From Ooceraea biroi (Eukaryota; Arthropoda; Insecta; Hymenoptera; Formicidae): a stretch of DNA of 64,000 nt. Shown piece after piece: positions 49,301-61,243 of the stretch. The translations under genes and the position numbers were made by a program. Position 1 is the first letter of the stretch; every line of letters starts with the position of its first letter. The notes under the pieces were generated by a model. That model was not told where the DNA came from. It saw only the letters and a list, made by a program, of their open reading frames with translations, and did not search any database. The stretch lies in contig NC_039515.1 in assembly GCF_003672135.1 (NCBI RefSeq), positions 12,586,001 through 12,650,000 of the forward strand. Direction: 5' to 3'.

Positions 49301-52300
49301 AAGAAAGGGTGCGGGCAGAGGTCTCATTAACTCCGTAACAACAATAGGGTGAGATCGAAGAGGTTCAGGGTGGGAAGAAGATTGAAGACTCGAGCGTTTC
49401 TGTTCCACCTACAAGGCATTTAATTTCTCTCTGTTGAAACGATGACGAAACCATGACTGTTCCCAGCTAATACTCCGTGACGTATGCGGCCAAAAATAAA
49501 TCTCACGTCTCGAGTCTGCCGATTGTCCCGCAAAAATTTGCATCGATTATTCTCTCCGCGTGCACGTTATCAAAGCTGTACGCGATAAGCGCTTTCCATA
49601 CAAAAATATATTCGCGCGAGATAAGTAAGCCAATAATGAAGAAATGAAGCTTGTAATCATGATCGATGTAGCAAAGTCCGTTTAAAATTGAACAATGAGG
49701 CACATTAAATTATTTTCATCCTTGAAAATTTGTACGAGATGAATATTACTCTCGAATACTCTGTACGGCAATAATTCAACTGACAGAGAAATTATGGCAA
49801 GTTCCCTTGCTTCAGAAGGTTTTACTTTCTGCGAATCTCAATGCTCTCAATGACCTATTCCATTCTTTCTCTGCTCCCACGGCGCGGCGAGAATTCTCTC
49901 GTGTGGTCTTACCGTTTTCGAGGTGCATACATACCATGCCATACAAACGCGAGGCCAGACACCGTCGATCTGGTTCCGAAGGTCGAGCCGCCCTACGGCG
50001 AGTCACTCGAGCATCGCGTTTCACGTCCTAAATCGGCAATACTCGCTCGGGGAGGCGCAAAATCGCGGCCAATGCCGTGCTAAGGACGATTTATGCCTCG
50101 GTTGTGTCCACGATCGATCATGCCCGACCCTAGACACCGAGCCTGTAGCTGCTTGAGCTACATTTATGCTGATTATGCACAGCTCGCTCCAATTTTGTTG
50201 ATAGCCGCGGACGTGCTTCTTGAGAAATATTGATGTCCCTGAACGTTTTATCCATCGGCGGAGAATGGCAGCATGAAATATGGAGGAGGAACGTGATCGG
50301 CGCGCGATAAGCGAGTAATAACGCGGAGTGACAAAACGGCGTACCGTGCAATAACTGTCGTCGTTAATAAAAATTGCTGAGACAGTTTTCAAGTCTTTGC
50401 GTCTCATAATTGTCGTGTCCGTCTATGACGTATCGGATGATCTGATCATCTTCGTCGTTCCCTTCGTGTTCGCAGAGAACCGGGACGTGAGGAGCAACAG
50501 ATACAGCCTACCTCCAAGAACGAGCCTGGACGACGGCACGTCGGGCAACAATAACAATAACGGGAGGAACGGTGCTAGGTAGGTGCGTCGACGAGCACGA
50601 CTACGCGGACCGAGTGCGACAAACGCGCGTATGTACCGTGGCGTTGCGAGGTAAAAGAAAATAAAATTTCGCTTTTCAGCCTCAACGGGGTCCCGTATGC
50701 GGCATCCGTTTCGCGTAGCTTCGGCAGATACGCCGCGGCACGACCGCCCTGTTCCATGGCAAACGTGAGTACAACGTAGAGCGCCAGTGTGTGAGACAAT
50801 CTTCTTCTTCTTCTTCTTCTTCTTCTTCTTTGGAACGTTCCATCGCCAAATGAAATCAAAGATAAATAGAGAGCGTTTTCTCTCGACGCGCGAAACAAAT
50901 ATTCGCGCAGGAATTTCTTCCTCCACTCGAATTTAACTCGTAGCGTATATCCTCGGATAGCGACTAATCGCATAATTCCGGTTACCTTGGTCTTTCTTCA
51001 CTTACCTTTCTCAAGCTTTCGACACTTTTCTTAATGTGGTAATACAACGCGGCGTGACTAATCGCATAATATTGGCGCTTTCTTCTAGATAATCCATAAT
51101 ACAGCGATGCTTGACCAATCGGCTCAACGTACCGGGTGAGTAAAATTCACACAGTGGTCGTTCAGATCCGTGCCTGCAAAAGAGCTTGTCTTTTCATTTT
51201 CTCCAATATTTTATCGTAAATTATTATTACACGCGATAGTAGCGTTGCGCAAGAATATTATTATGTATAATAATATTCGTTTGATTGTGATCTTGAAAGG
51301 CTACACTGCTACTCTCTCTCTCTTTTTCTCTCTCACTCAGAGTTACGCAATGAAATTTCGTTTCTTAAGACGCTGAGAGAAATCCTAGTCGTAAAGTGCA
51401 AAACGATTATTTAATGAACGTAGTTAAACTAATAATTAAATAGGAGAGAAAACTCTACGAGAGAAAATTTATGAGAATCCGTGTTTCCTCACATTTAGTT
51501 TGCATTGTCGCATCAAACGTTTTTTTTCTTAACGATTACCGCTGAGGCTTTCATTAATACCGCTATGAGTGTTCGCACACGTAATAATACGTTTAAGTAA
51601 TCCAAGGTGCTTCTTCAATTGGTCATGATAGTTCGCATTTCACCGATTCACTAATCTCATCGTTTGCAATAAATCGAGAAATCGAATTAACTTGCAAGTT
51701 AATAGGGAAATACGACGGTACCACCGTGGTAATGTTCTCAGTTGCCGAGACAGCTTGCCGAAGTACTATTTTTACGTTGAATACATAAACGCTACCTCTT
51801 GCCAGGGCATACCTAGACGGACCTTAAATATTTCCGAGTCACCTTGGTAATTCCGTATCGTAGATTTCAGTCCGAGTGAATTTCAAACGAGATTTTTGTC
51901 ATCTCACAAATCGCTGCGTATTTTATCTGGAAAACAAATGTAAATAGCACGAAATTAAGTTTAAAGCTTTTTGACTTGATACATATATACGTGTATTAGA
52001 GAAACTCGTTTTTCCGAGGGACTGTTGAATCCTGCGATAGAAAATCCGAGTGTTCGCCTTCGTTATTGTTTAAGAATAAAAATCTACCTGAAGTGTGACC
52101 TAAAATGAAATATTCGTACAGAAACGAAAACAGCAGATTAATTATATAGTTAGCCAAATTGAAAAACAATGCTCTTCCAGAAGAAATGTAACGATATTAC
52201 ACGTAGTATACTCGCGTAATATAATTATATTATTATTTAATTAATAGTGATAACTGCAATAAGACAAACATAAAGGGAAGCATCATTATATATCGCAGAT

Positions 52301-53642
52301 GACAATGTGTAAATATAAATTAAATGCACAAAAAGAAGTGATAAAAAGAAAAGGAATAGAGAAAACTCATGCAGCGCAGAGTTCTTTTTTCAACGCGCTT
52401 AAAACTTGGAAAGATTATTTACATTCATTTATATGACTTATTTAATTTATATAATTTATTTAATATGTATATTATATTTATTTAACGCTCTATATATGTA
52501 AATTATAGCAAGTAAGTTTGTATGTAATCACCTAGCGTTTATGTGTGAATTAATAAAGATTTATTTGTTGATTTGTTGCGCACGTAATTACGTTTACTTT
52601 TCCTTTGTTGTTTGTTCGTGAAAAATTAAAATTCTATTTATCGCACTGTTTATTTAATAATTAATTTTCCTCTAATTTAGTTTTATCTCGCATTATATTC
52701 TATTATAGCTTATATAGCTTATGTTTGTACAAAATATTGTACGGTTTTCTAACGTTTTAATGTTTGTCGGCCTAATTGTATTATAAAACATGCTTGTACT
52801 GTTAAGTGCGCGTACAAAATCCTACCAGACTTTTATATTATATATACAACTATTGTCTTGAAATTGTGACTTCTGAAATTGTAGAATCTTGACAAGTTAT
52901 TATCATTGTCAACGAATATTTGATGTTATTTTTTCATTAATACTGTTAAAGTGTCGTTCAATTTTCATAAATTTCGAAACTGTGCTTTAGTGAGTGAATA
53001 AGCTATGGCTGAAAAATTGGCTTTCGACATTAAGAAAAAGGAAAATGAAAATTGATGATCATCTTTCTTTTTCTTGATTTTTTAATGGTCGAGCTCTTTC
53101 CATCTTCACCCTTACATTTCTTTTCCGAAGTAAACATTTTGCATTGCTCAAGAAACGTAACGAAATCTTCCCTGAAGAGATGCTTATGAGAGATGCGCGT
53201 GTGCTCCGAGAATGAGAACGGAGGTGTAAATTGCATGCCGCCGTCAGCCTGTTTCGCACGTCAGCTGTCGTCGCGAATTGACAGGCAAAGTTAATTTTTC
53301 AGCAGCGGCGAGAGTAGCAGCGCACAACGCCCAGAGTCGCCGCCACCGTTGCTGAAGCTGGGACGCCCAGAGTCGCCGCCGCCGTCGCTGAAGTTGGAAC
53401 GGCCACGTTCGTTGAGCCTCTACTCCGAGGAGGAGCAGAAGCAGCGCAGCCTCGAGATGAATACCGTCCCGACGCCGGTAGTGCCCGACAATCAGACGAA
53501 GCCTTTCGTCCCCATCATGCTGGAAGCCGAGAAGACGGAGAAGAATGTGAAACCGTCGCCTTCATGCGCTCAGGAAGTCACCACCGGCGCCAATCAGCAC
53601 GGGCACCTGGACCTCAAGTTTTACCACTCGCCCTTGTGGTGA
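43327..53642 (+). CDS. ATAT1: alpha-tubulin N-acetyltransferase
   Basis: Exons: 43327-43430, 46456-46605, 46897-47068, 48875-49016, 50476-50578, then either 53303-53642 (336 residues in all) or the alternative 50680 exon listed separately. The GNAT-type MEC-17 domain is clear: MEFKFNVNKLLPRK start, LLVDNEANKNGLGSVVGLLK, the acetyl-CoA loop in ESRQRMGLGNILYQHML, and RPSEKFLAFLHKYYRLSKII with FVVFEGFFDD. It acetylates Lys40 of alpha-tubulin inside the microtubule lumen. The C-terminal region is disordered (NNNNNG tract, Pro/Ser-rich). Intron 1 is 3 kb and contains a 230-base purine tract. The last exon contains a tandem duplication (RPESPPPLLKLG then RPESPPPSLKLE). Confidence 0.93.
44886..45118. 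repeat. polypurine tract in ATAT1 intron 1
   Basis: About 230 bases almost entirely A and G on the plus strand, made of irregular GAAGAAGATA, AAAGAAG and AGGAAGA units. Not a clean tandem array. Confidence 0.8.
47718..47810. repeat. 28-base perfect inverted repeat in ATAT1 intron 3
   Basis: Arms at 47718-47745 (starts AAAGCAACGAATCCTTC) and 47783-47810 (its exact complement) are separated by 37 bases, able to form a long hairpin. A TAGGAAATTAAT motif occurs just outside the right arm and again about 50 bases left of the left arm. Confidence 0.85.
50680..50779 (+). CDS. alternative exon of ATAT1, possible alternative C-terminus
   Basis: A good acceptor (TTTTCAG|C) in phase 2 follows exon 50476-50578 in frame and codes SLNGVPYAASVSRSFGRYAA and on to CSMAN. 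A donor at 50764 (AAC|GTGAGT) leaves phase 0, which is incompatible with the last exon at 53303 (needs phase 2; a phase-0 join there meets a stop within five codons). Reading through the donor gives a stop at 50777-50779. So this is either an alternative terminal exon or it splices to a further exon I could not identify. Confidence 0.6.
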
Positions 53643-55433
53643 AGCGACATCCTAGCTGACAGCTAGTCATCTTCTTCCCCCGTCAGCGGGGGGCGGGAAG
53701 AAGAACTGTCCGCTTCGGGACAGACCGGACCAATCTGAGTTGGCGCCAATCCCGGACGAATTCCATCTACTTCCTCCCATATCGATTATAGAGGAAGAAC
53801 GAAGAGGGGATCTCAGTCGTTGACTCGGAATTAAGACGCTGCGGTCCGCGGAAGATCTTGAACTTGCGCGCCTTCACGCGCACCTGCGATCCGGTTAAAC
53901 GAAAATTAAGCCAGAGTGTCTCAACGCTCTCTCTCTCTCCTGACGCTGTTTTTGCTGTTGTGCACACTCATAGATGTAAAACGATATGTATTGCGGATAG
54001 TTCTAGATTATCCCGTTGTCGTGGGACCTCACTTAACGCGTACACGTAGCGTAAACCTCTTACGGCTTTTGCAGTCTTGTGCAGGTGCATCCTGATAGAA
54101 ACGCATGGCAGTTAGTTTAGGGGACCCTGGAGTCGTCTGTTTTACCAAATGAAATTCATTCCAATCAAACTTTTTTTTGGTTGCACGAAACAACAAATTC
54201 TTTTCCACAATTACAATACACGTAAAAATGCGTGCCAATAGACTGGACTTTATGTTAAAAACGGAAAAAATTTTAGAGTAAAAAAGAACACAAGACTAGT
54301 TCCTTGATAAAGAATTTTTCATTCTCCGCAACCAATGAAAGGATCTATTAAAAAAACTCACTCATTCCGTCGGTGCTACAGACGACTCCAGGATCCCTTT
54401 AAGCATATTACATTAGAATTGGCACACTATGTAAGTAGAATGTGGAGATAGGTCCGTAGGCACAGGTCAGTAGGTACTTAACATTGTCAATCGAAGACTG
54501 TTCACCGTATCACCAAACAGACACAGCACAGCATACACGTCAAGCGTAAACGTCAAGATACTCATTCACGTTTCAGGATGTGCAATCCAAATAAGGGGAC
54601 ATTCTGCGGAGATTATAAGGACTATTACTATTAGAGAAACGGATCGCTATCAACGGTCTGCGTGGATAAATGTTTCGTTGGGCTATCAGTATTAAGTGTT
54701 ACTCCGACTTATACAGATTGTTACCGGTCAATATGCAATACATACATTAAGCTCAGTAAAACAAAATAGGATACTTACAACTGTCGCGTCAGCCTCACGA
54801 AACTTTTGTATAATTCGTATTCGTAGAGAGAGCTATTCTAAAGTACATACAACAGGCTTATTATAAACGATATAGAGAGACAGCTAAAATAATATATACA
54901 CGCAGAAAGCAAGGATACGTAGCCTTGTCAACGAGAAAGAAATAAATGCACGAGGATAAAAAAAGGTAATATTATTTATTCGTATGCTACGCTGCAAAAA
55001 TATTTTATGACACTATGTTTCTTTTATACACTACGTCTTTTCATCCCTGTCGAGCTTTCACGTGCATAAATCGTGGTATAAATGTACGCTTATATATCAC
55101 ATAAAATTATAAAATTCTACCTAATTCGTCAAAAAGTCAAACAAACAAATACAAACGCAACAATTTAATAAAATATTCATTCTTTGTGTATGAAGCAGTT
55201 CCAGCTGAACGGTCTTTTGCGCTAGCGATTGTCGTGACCAAAATAATCGCAGGAATCATCAAAATAATTAGCAAGGAAATCGACGATTCATCAAACGCGT
55301 ACGAGTCTGTAAGAATCATCACGCAAACAGTGACTCGTCGTGTACGTACAAGTGGATTCATCATGGTCGAAGGATAATAATAGTAACAAGAAGAAGACAA
55401 TAACGTGGTGCATTCCCTGCGAAGCAACGATGC
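53643..55433. other. convergent spacer between ATAT1 (+) and the PAP2 phosphatase (-)
   Basis: Holds the 3' UTRs of both genes and the element at 54120-54398. No gene seen on either strand; small open frames lack homology. Confidence 0.45.
54120..54398. mobile_element. MITE-like element with GGGGACCCTGGAGTCGTCTG termini
   Basis: Left terminus at 54120-54140 and right terminus at 54378-54398 are complements over about 20 bases with two mismatches, and TTTA lies at both borders. About 280 bases, no coding capacity. The right-hand 110 bases have a diverged, inverted copy at 57171-57275. Confidence 0.75.
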
Positions 55434-56209
55434 TCAAACATCGTACTCGGCTCCAGATATCTTTTCGTCGGTGAGCCACCAAACCAAACCGGTGCAGGTC
55501 TGCTGATCTAAATACATGTACCCTATTAAGAGACCCTCGAAGGTACCCAGGGCTATCCCAGCCAAGATGTCGAGTACGTGATGCCTCCTCATGAGAAGTT
55601 TGGACATGGACACCGAGAAGGACCATGCTAGCAACGGTGGCATGCATATCAAGGGAAGGGGCCACAGATTGAGGAAGAAATACACGATGAACGTTGCGCG
55701 TGAGGCATGCCCGGATGGGAAAGAGTCCTTCTTGGCAGAGGCGTCACCGTCATTGCTTGCAGGCCGTCTTCTCCTTGTTATTGCTTTCAGCACGACGACC
55801 AAGATGATGTCAAGCATCAATCCTGGAACAATTCTCCGTTTAACGCGTGCTCAGGAGCTGCGACGTGTCAATCCTCTCCTATTAAATTTACCTATTAAAA
55901 GATTAACTTGCATCTGATACAGATTTGAGTTGTTGAAAATCCAGATGAGCATCAGATTGGTCGCCAGCCATGCTATAGCGTTACAAGATATCTAAAAAGA
56001 AGATAAGAAATAAGTAGAGAAAAATACGTACGCAGTAATGTCAGATTCGAGTGGCCGGAAGCGATTGTTCTTACCTCCAGGCACTTGTGATGCGTTTTCA
56101 GTTGTCTCAAAAATAAAAACTGGTTTGCCCAGTTAACGAAGGCATTTGTCAAGTAGGCGTCGACTGCTAAAACCTTTCTTATTGTCGATGGCACTTCTCT
56201 TTTTTTCTC
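55434..56209 (-). CDS. PLPP6: PAP2-family lipid phosphatase (PLPP6/PPAPDC2-like), N-terminus incomplete
   Basis: Exons 56075-56209, 55892-55991 and 55434-55822 in matching phase give 207 residues. The phosphatase signature is complete: KAITRRRRP (motif 1), PSGHASR (motif 2) and SKLLMRRHHVLD (motif 3, with Lys for the usual Arg). At least three membrane segments are visible (IAWLATNLMLIWIF, LMLDIILVVVL, LPLICMPPLLAWSF and LAGIALGTFEGLLIGY). Relatives dephosphorylate polyisoprenoid diphosphates and presqualene diphosphate in the ER. The 5' end is uncertain: the first coding exon begins at an acceptor, and a three-codon exon METstart at 56408 (ATG GAG ACG, weak GTATCA donor) would fit the phase. 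Confidence 0.85.
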
Positions 56210-57598
56210 CTTAAATGGAAAATAAATAATTGTTACCTGTATGTAATATTACATTATATTACATTATAGATTTTTCAAAAAGAACAGAACTGACATAAAT
56301 AGTACTATTCACATACTAAGAAAAATAACTAATACATAAAGTTAAATGACAGAGAAATAAAGGCAAAACATATTAGATAGGTTAGACATATAACTGATAC
56401 CGTCTCCATGCTGCTCTCCAATTAGACCAATAGAATATCCAAGATTGCTATTCTCGATGAATCGCACTATCTATATCTTCTCGATAAGATAAACGTCACA
56501 GTCACCGAGAATTTGCCGACCGCATCACCGGCTTAAAACAATAATTCTTTGAATACTTAAATCTGCATTGAGGGGATGCCTATTCTCGACAAAGGACAAA
56601 ACTGTCGCAAGCGTGATGAATTTAAAAACTCTTAATAACACTTAATCTAATCCATCATGAAATATAATTAACTATAAAAATACATCAAGGTACAAGGCTA
56701 TGAAGAAATATGACTCTCAGAAATCAAATCAATTTGCTCATTTCCCGTCACGAAAGAGTGTCTACCAGAGACAGAGGATCGGAGCTACCTACTATACCCG
56801 TTTCGGAACCCTCACAAACAATTTCAAACGTCTCAGAGTGGCGTCACATGCAGTGCAACTTGATCAGCGGGAGCTGATATTCAAATGAAACGATATAATC
56901 AGTCGTCGCAAGTCACGCTGCATGTGACAGTTCGCCGTGCGAACTGATTTGCGCCGAACGCTGGTGCTCCGGTCGATACTCAGCTATAGCATCATTATAT
57001 TTACGTCCACTTGCTGTCACTTACTAGATGTTGGTAAATCATGCGAGATTTAGATCTTTTATTGCACTAACGGATCTTGAATCAATCTCGATGGTACAGC
57101 TGTTATAAATAAAACGTGCACGCAATGCACAACAGTGACAATATTGTACAATTTTCGGACTCGAAATTTCGTCTGTATTACCGATGGAATGAGTGAGTTT
57201 TTTAATAGATCCTTTCACTGGTTTTGCGCAGAATGAAAAATCCTTTTGCGATATCAAGGAACTAATCTTGCGCTTTGTTTTACTCTTCACGTCACGATTT
57301 CAGAGATGCACGTATGCTCAAAATTGCAGTCTCCAGGAGTGAATTTATCTATTGATTTTGCCGGCAAAGTAGAAAAATATGTGTGAGCATGAAATGATTA
57401 TTTATCAGTCGAGTGTTTGCATCATAAAGAGAATATTCATTTGTAAAAGAATAAATATTGTAAAATATTTATTATATTGCAAAAGTTGATAATATATATT
57501 GTAAAAGTAAAAGAATAAAATGTAGACTTAGCTATATACAATTTTGAAATGAAAGCAGAGTTCTGATACTCGTGCAATCCTTGTAATTCAATATTGAT
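56210..57598. other. spacer between CHTF18 and the PAP2 phosphatase
   Basis: AT-rich. It must contain the first exon and promoter of the minus-strand phosphatase, which I could not place firmly. A diverged repeat copy lies at 57171-57275. No other gene seen. Confidence 0.4.
57171..57275 (-). repeat. diverged inverted copy of the 54120-54398 repeat
   Basis: GGAATGAGTGAGTTTTTTAA, TAGATCCTTTCACTGG, GAATGAAAAATCC and ATCAAGGAACTAATCTTGCG match, in reverse orientation, the segment around 54275-54384. The element termini are not preserved here. Confidence 0.75.
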
Positions 57599-60500
57599 CT
57601 ATAAAAGCTTCTGCATCAATACATTTCGACGAACAGCATTGTTGCAGCCCTCTTTGTACTTGTACCATGTTCCGTGTTTTGTCAAGATGCTCTTCATCAC
57701 GGAGTATCCCTTCGGCGAGATACGATCCGCTGCTTTGTCCTGCTTCCGAACATTTCCATTCTCGCTCGTAATGATATTCCCGAAAAAGTCCTTGTATCTC
57801 TGAAATCGTTGCAATTTCAAATATGTATAGAGGAACTTATGATTTTACCTTTAATTTCTATTTTCAATCACATCAAACGTTGGAAAGAAAAGCTATGATG
57901 ACTTACCACTTCCTTTAACGCTTTAACAGCGTCCTTTTTCCCAGATTTCGCATTAGTCTCCGGATTTACAGATTTCTTTCGGGCGTTTTCTGTGGTTTCG
58001 GACTTTCCCGAGTTTGCCGTGCTTTCCGTATTGCTTCCTCCGAGTCCCGTCAAGATACTGGCGCGCCTCAAACGCTCGACCTCCAATTCTTGCGCGATTA
58101 TCTGCTGCACCGCGTACGCCAGGTACCGATGCGCGTTGCAATTGGGAAGAGCGCCAACTTCCAAAATATTGCTAAAAGAGAAAACCGCGTTTACACATTC
58201 CACGTCACAAAGTGTCACGTGTGCATCAGGTATCGCTGTAACGTAACGCACGGATCTAGATTGTAGATGTATCCTCCTTGCGGGTTCTTCTCCTGTACGA
58301 ACGATAAGCCGAACTCGAGCATCAGATCCACTATCCTGGCGAGGTCAGCCTTCTCCTTCGACGAGTACAAATGAGAGGGAACCGTGCGCAGTCTGGGCGC
58401 CAGGAGATCCGGTAAGAAACCAGCGATGTCCGTGGTCAAGGTGAAAGCGTCGCGTCCGCACACTCTTCGTATCGCCGTTACAATACCCGTGTTCTTCGCG
58501 GATCTTTGTGTTACCTACGATAACGTGAGAACGTGATAGCGCATAGAGGAAAATTTATCAAGATGTATACTTGAATTTTTATATCCAGAATAATACTTAC
58601 TTCACTAACAACGGTGGGATAAGACAACTTTGCTTTTTGTGCCCGTGCGAGATGCAAGTGCCATGCGATAAATCCAAAATTCGTGTAGGGCATGAGCGAC
58701 CAGATCTGCTTGTGCATAACGAGCGACGTTATTAAATCGTAGAATTGAAACCATTCGAGAGACGCGGATACGTTATCGAGTCTTCGATCGCAGATTTCAG
58801 GGTAATTATGAAATATTCCTTGCGCCAGCTTTTCCGTTTCACCTAAATGTATGCATCATATTCTTATAAAAATAATATAAATCTTTAAATAATATTTATG
58901 TCAAAATTTACAACATGCAAGGTATATCGTTACATCTTAATAAATCATGCAAAATTAACGTTGACAAATTACCATTCTGTACAGTCTTCAATATAGTCTG
59001 AATCCTTTCAGGAACAGCAACGACTCCACCTTTGTTCACGGGAATCATTAGGATATTTCTCCACGAATCGAACAGGTTTTTGCGAGTATCTTTCAGGCCT
59101 AGAGATAGATTTTCTTTTAAATTGGCGCTGCCCATGTACTGTAAGGCTCCTACGCAGGCTCGAACGTCGCAGCCGGATCTCTCTGCTATTTTTACGAGAT
59201 CGCCGAAATCCACATCCAGCTTCTCCTTTCTCGCTATGTCCATTAGACGTTCGGCCAGTCTCAAAGGGCTTACTTCCGGTACTGGAATTACCACAGCGGC
59301 AGCTCTTAACGCCCTACAAATCCAAAGTTAATGTCAAGTACATTCTCATTTCTTTGATCGATTATACTTCATCTTAATTAATTTCTACTTACGTTAACAT
59401 ATTGATTTTTTTATTTTATTTGCTTTTGAAACGAAAATTACCTTAACGTCGGAGCGTACGGTTCGTTGCAAATGCACACTACAGGTCGGGCACAGCCATT
59501 GGATGCCTTCTCCGACTGACCCTTTCCCTTTTTAGCTTTCGGTAACAATTTCCCGTGAACGAATTTTAACAGGAGCTCGATAGATGCAGCCGGTGCACCA
59601 TCGATCTCGTCGAAGACTAAACAATTTGGCCGGGGATCCGCACCCATCACCGCCTTCATTTCTGTCGACGCGAGAAGAATCTGTCTAAACAAGAACATCG
59701 CACAATGTAATAATTTTCGAACGCGTGGACGATATCGCACAAGCTTTTTTCTTGCCACTACCTGAACGTATCCGGACTCCTCTCGTCACTCGCGTTGATC
59801 TCGACGACGTTGTAGCCGGCATGCCTGGCGGCTATGTGCGCCAACGTGGTTTTCCCCAATCCTGGTGGCCCGCTCAGCAAAGCTATCCTCTTCACCGGAT
59901 ACCCCTTGCTGTCCACTTCCTCGATGTCTTTCTCCTCGCCGTCTCTCTTCTTCCCGAACGCAGACTGCGTCTTCTTCTGCGACTTACTGATGATGTTCCG
60001 ATTGAACACTATTTTATCCCAAAGCTTCATCCAGTGTAAGAACTGCCTGTTCACCGTTTCGTCCGACAGCAATTCCAGATACGATCGCGGCCGATATTTG
60101 TCGACCCACAACTCGTCGTTGACTAGCTGCCTCGCGTTGCACGGACCTGACGCCGGCTGCTGCGACGACACCACCTTCTTCTTCGCCATCTGCAACGTAA
60201 CGATGCATAACCATGTATCAGTGACGCAGTTGTGGCAACGTAACCGTCAAGGATGCGAAACTGGACCTACGACTTCTTCGGCCTGCGCTTTCAGTTGCCT
60301 GTAAGACGTGGACAGCAGATTGGCGATTGGACCCCTCGTCGACTTTTTCACGTCCTTTCGCTCGCTCCTGACTCTGACGTACAGACGCTGAGAGTCGTAC
60401 GATCTCGTGACCGCCACAAAATTCCATGGTGGAACTCGTAGGGAGATGGAATTCTTCTTGCTGCAACGAATGCGAGGGCGCATTAATATCCACGGCGTTG

Positions 60501-61243
60501 AAAAGGTCTTGGTGCAATTTTAATTTATTTACTTACTCGTTGGCGCATTTTGTTTTCATCGCTGCACCTCCGCTGTGCTCGTACAGTAACTGCCTGGCGT
60601 CTAGTATCTTCTTAATGACATCTTTAGGCTGATCCCACCGGAGCTTCTTCTCCCTCGGTTCTTCCACGAAGTCATCAGCTAAGATGTCCGTTCGGAGGAG
60701 ATCAGAAATGTCACCGAACAGATCCTCATAATTATGCTGCCCACTGCCACCAGGTGCATCGCTGCCACACAGAACTTCTTCGTAACTGCGCTTTTTGCTG
60801 CTACTGGGTGCGTCGTTACCACACAGTTCTTTGTAACTGCGCTTCTTGCTGCTACTGGGTACGCTGTTGTCAATAACTGTACTGGAGTTGACGGGGGTGA
60901 GAGTTTCGACGCTGGCCTGATGTCTGTTTTCGTTTGTTGTCTGCGACACTCTGCTGGGACCGGATTGCGACAGTTGTCTGGTCTCAGCTGTGCAGATATA
61001 ACCAATTATGATTCATACTTAATAAAATATTTGTCTCGGTGCAATTGAAATTCCGAGACAGGACGTGCTTGACGTCAGATATTAATTTCTCGATGCCTTT
61101 TGCTTGTTACAAAGTAAATACGTTGCAAAAATACATAAAAATAATTATTCCCGTCACTCACCTTCAAGTTCTCGCAGAGCCTCGTAGTCCGCTTCGTGAA
61201 TCAGATCGAATTCCTCGTCCGGGTCTGGAAATTCATCAGCCAT
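57599..61243 (-). CDS. CHTF18: chromosome transmission fidelity protein 18 (alternative RFC large subunit)
   Basis: Ten exons: 61162-61243, 60537-60987, 60271-60460, 59762-60189, 59442-59684, 58973-59313, 58601-58842, 58252-58514, 57907-58171, 57599-57799, giving 901 residues. The acidic N-terminus (MADEFPDPDEEFDL) and a Ser/Lys-rich linker are followed by an AAA+ clamp-loader core: WVDKYRP box, Walker A GPPGLGKTT (about 348-356), Walker B LVFDEIDGA, then sensor regions. The C-terminal end carries KPxxFFGxI-like RYKDFFGNII, the part that in other species joins DCC1 and CTF8. The complex loads PCNA and supports cohesion establishment. Exon 3 must start at 60460 (GCAG|C); earlier acceptors break the frame. 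The linker has a duplicated SSSKKRSYxEL unit. Confidence 0.95.

Noticed and set aside
60461..60517. Extension of CHTF18 exon 3 upstream using the MHQDLFNAVDINAPS frame
   Set aside because: That frame does not continue into the conserved SLRVPPWNFVAVT segment; the GCAG acceptor at 60460 does, and it fits the incoming phase.
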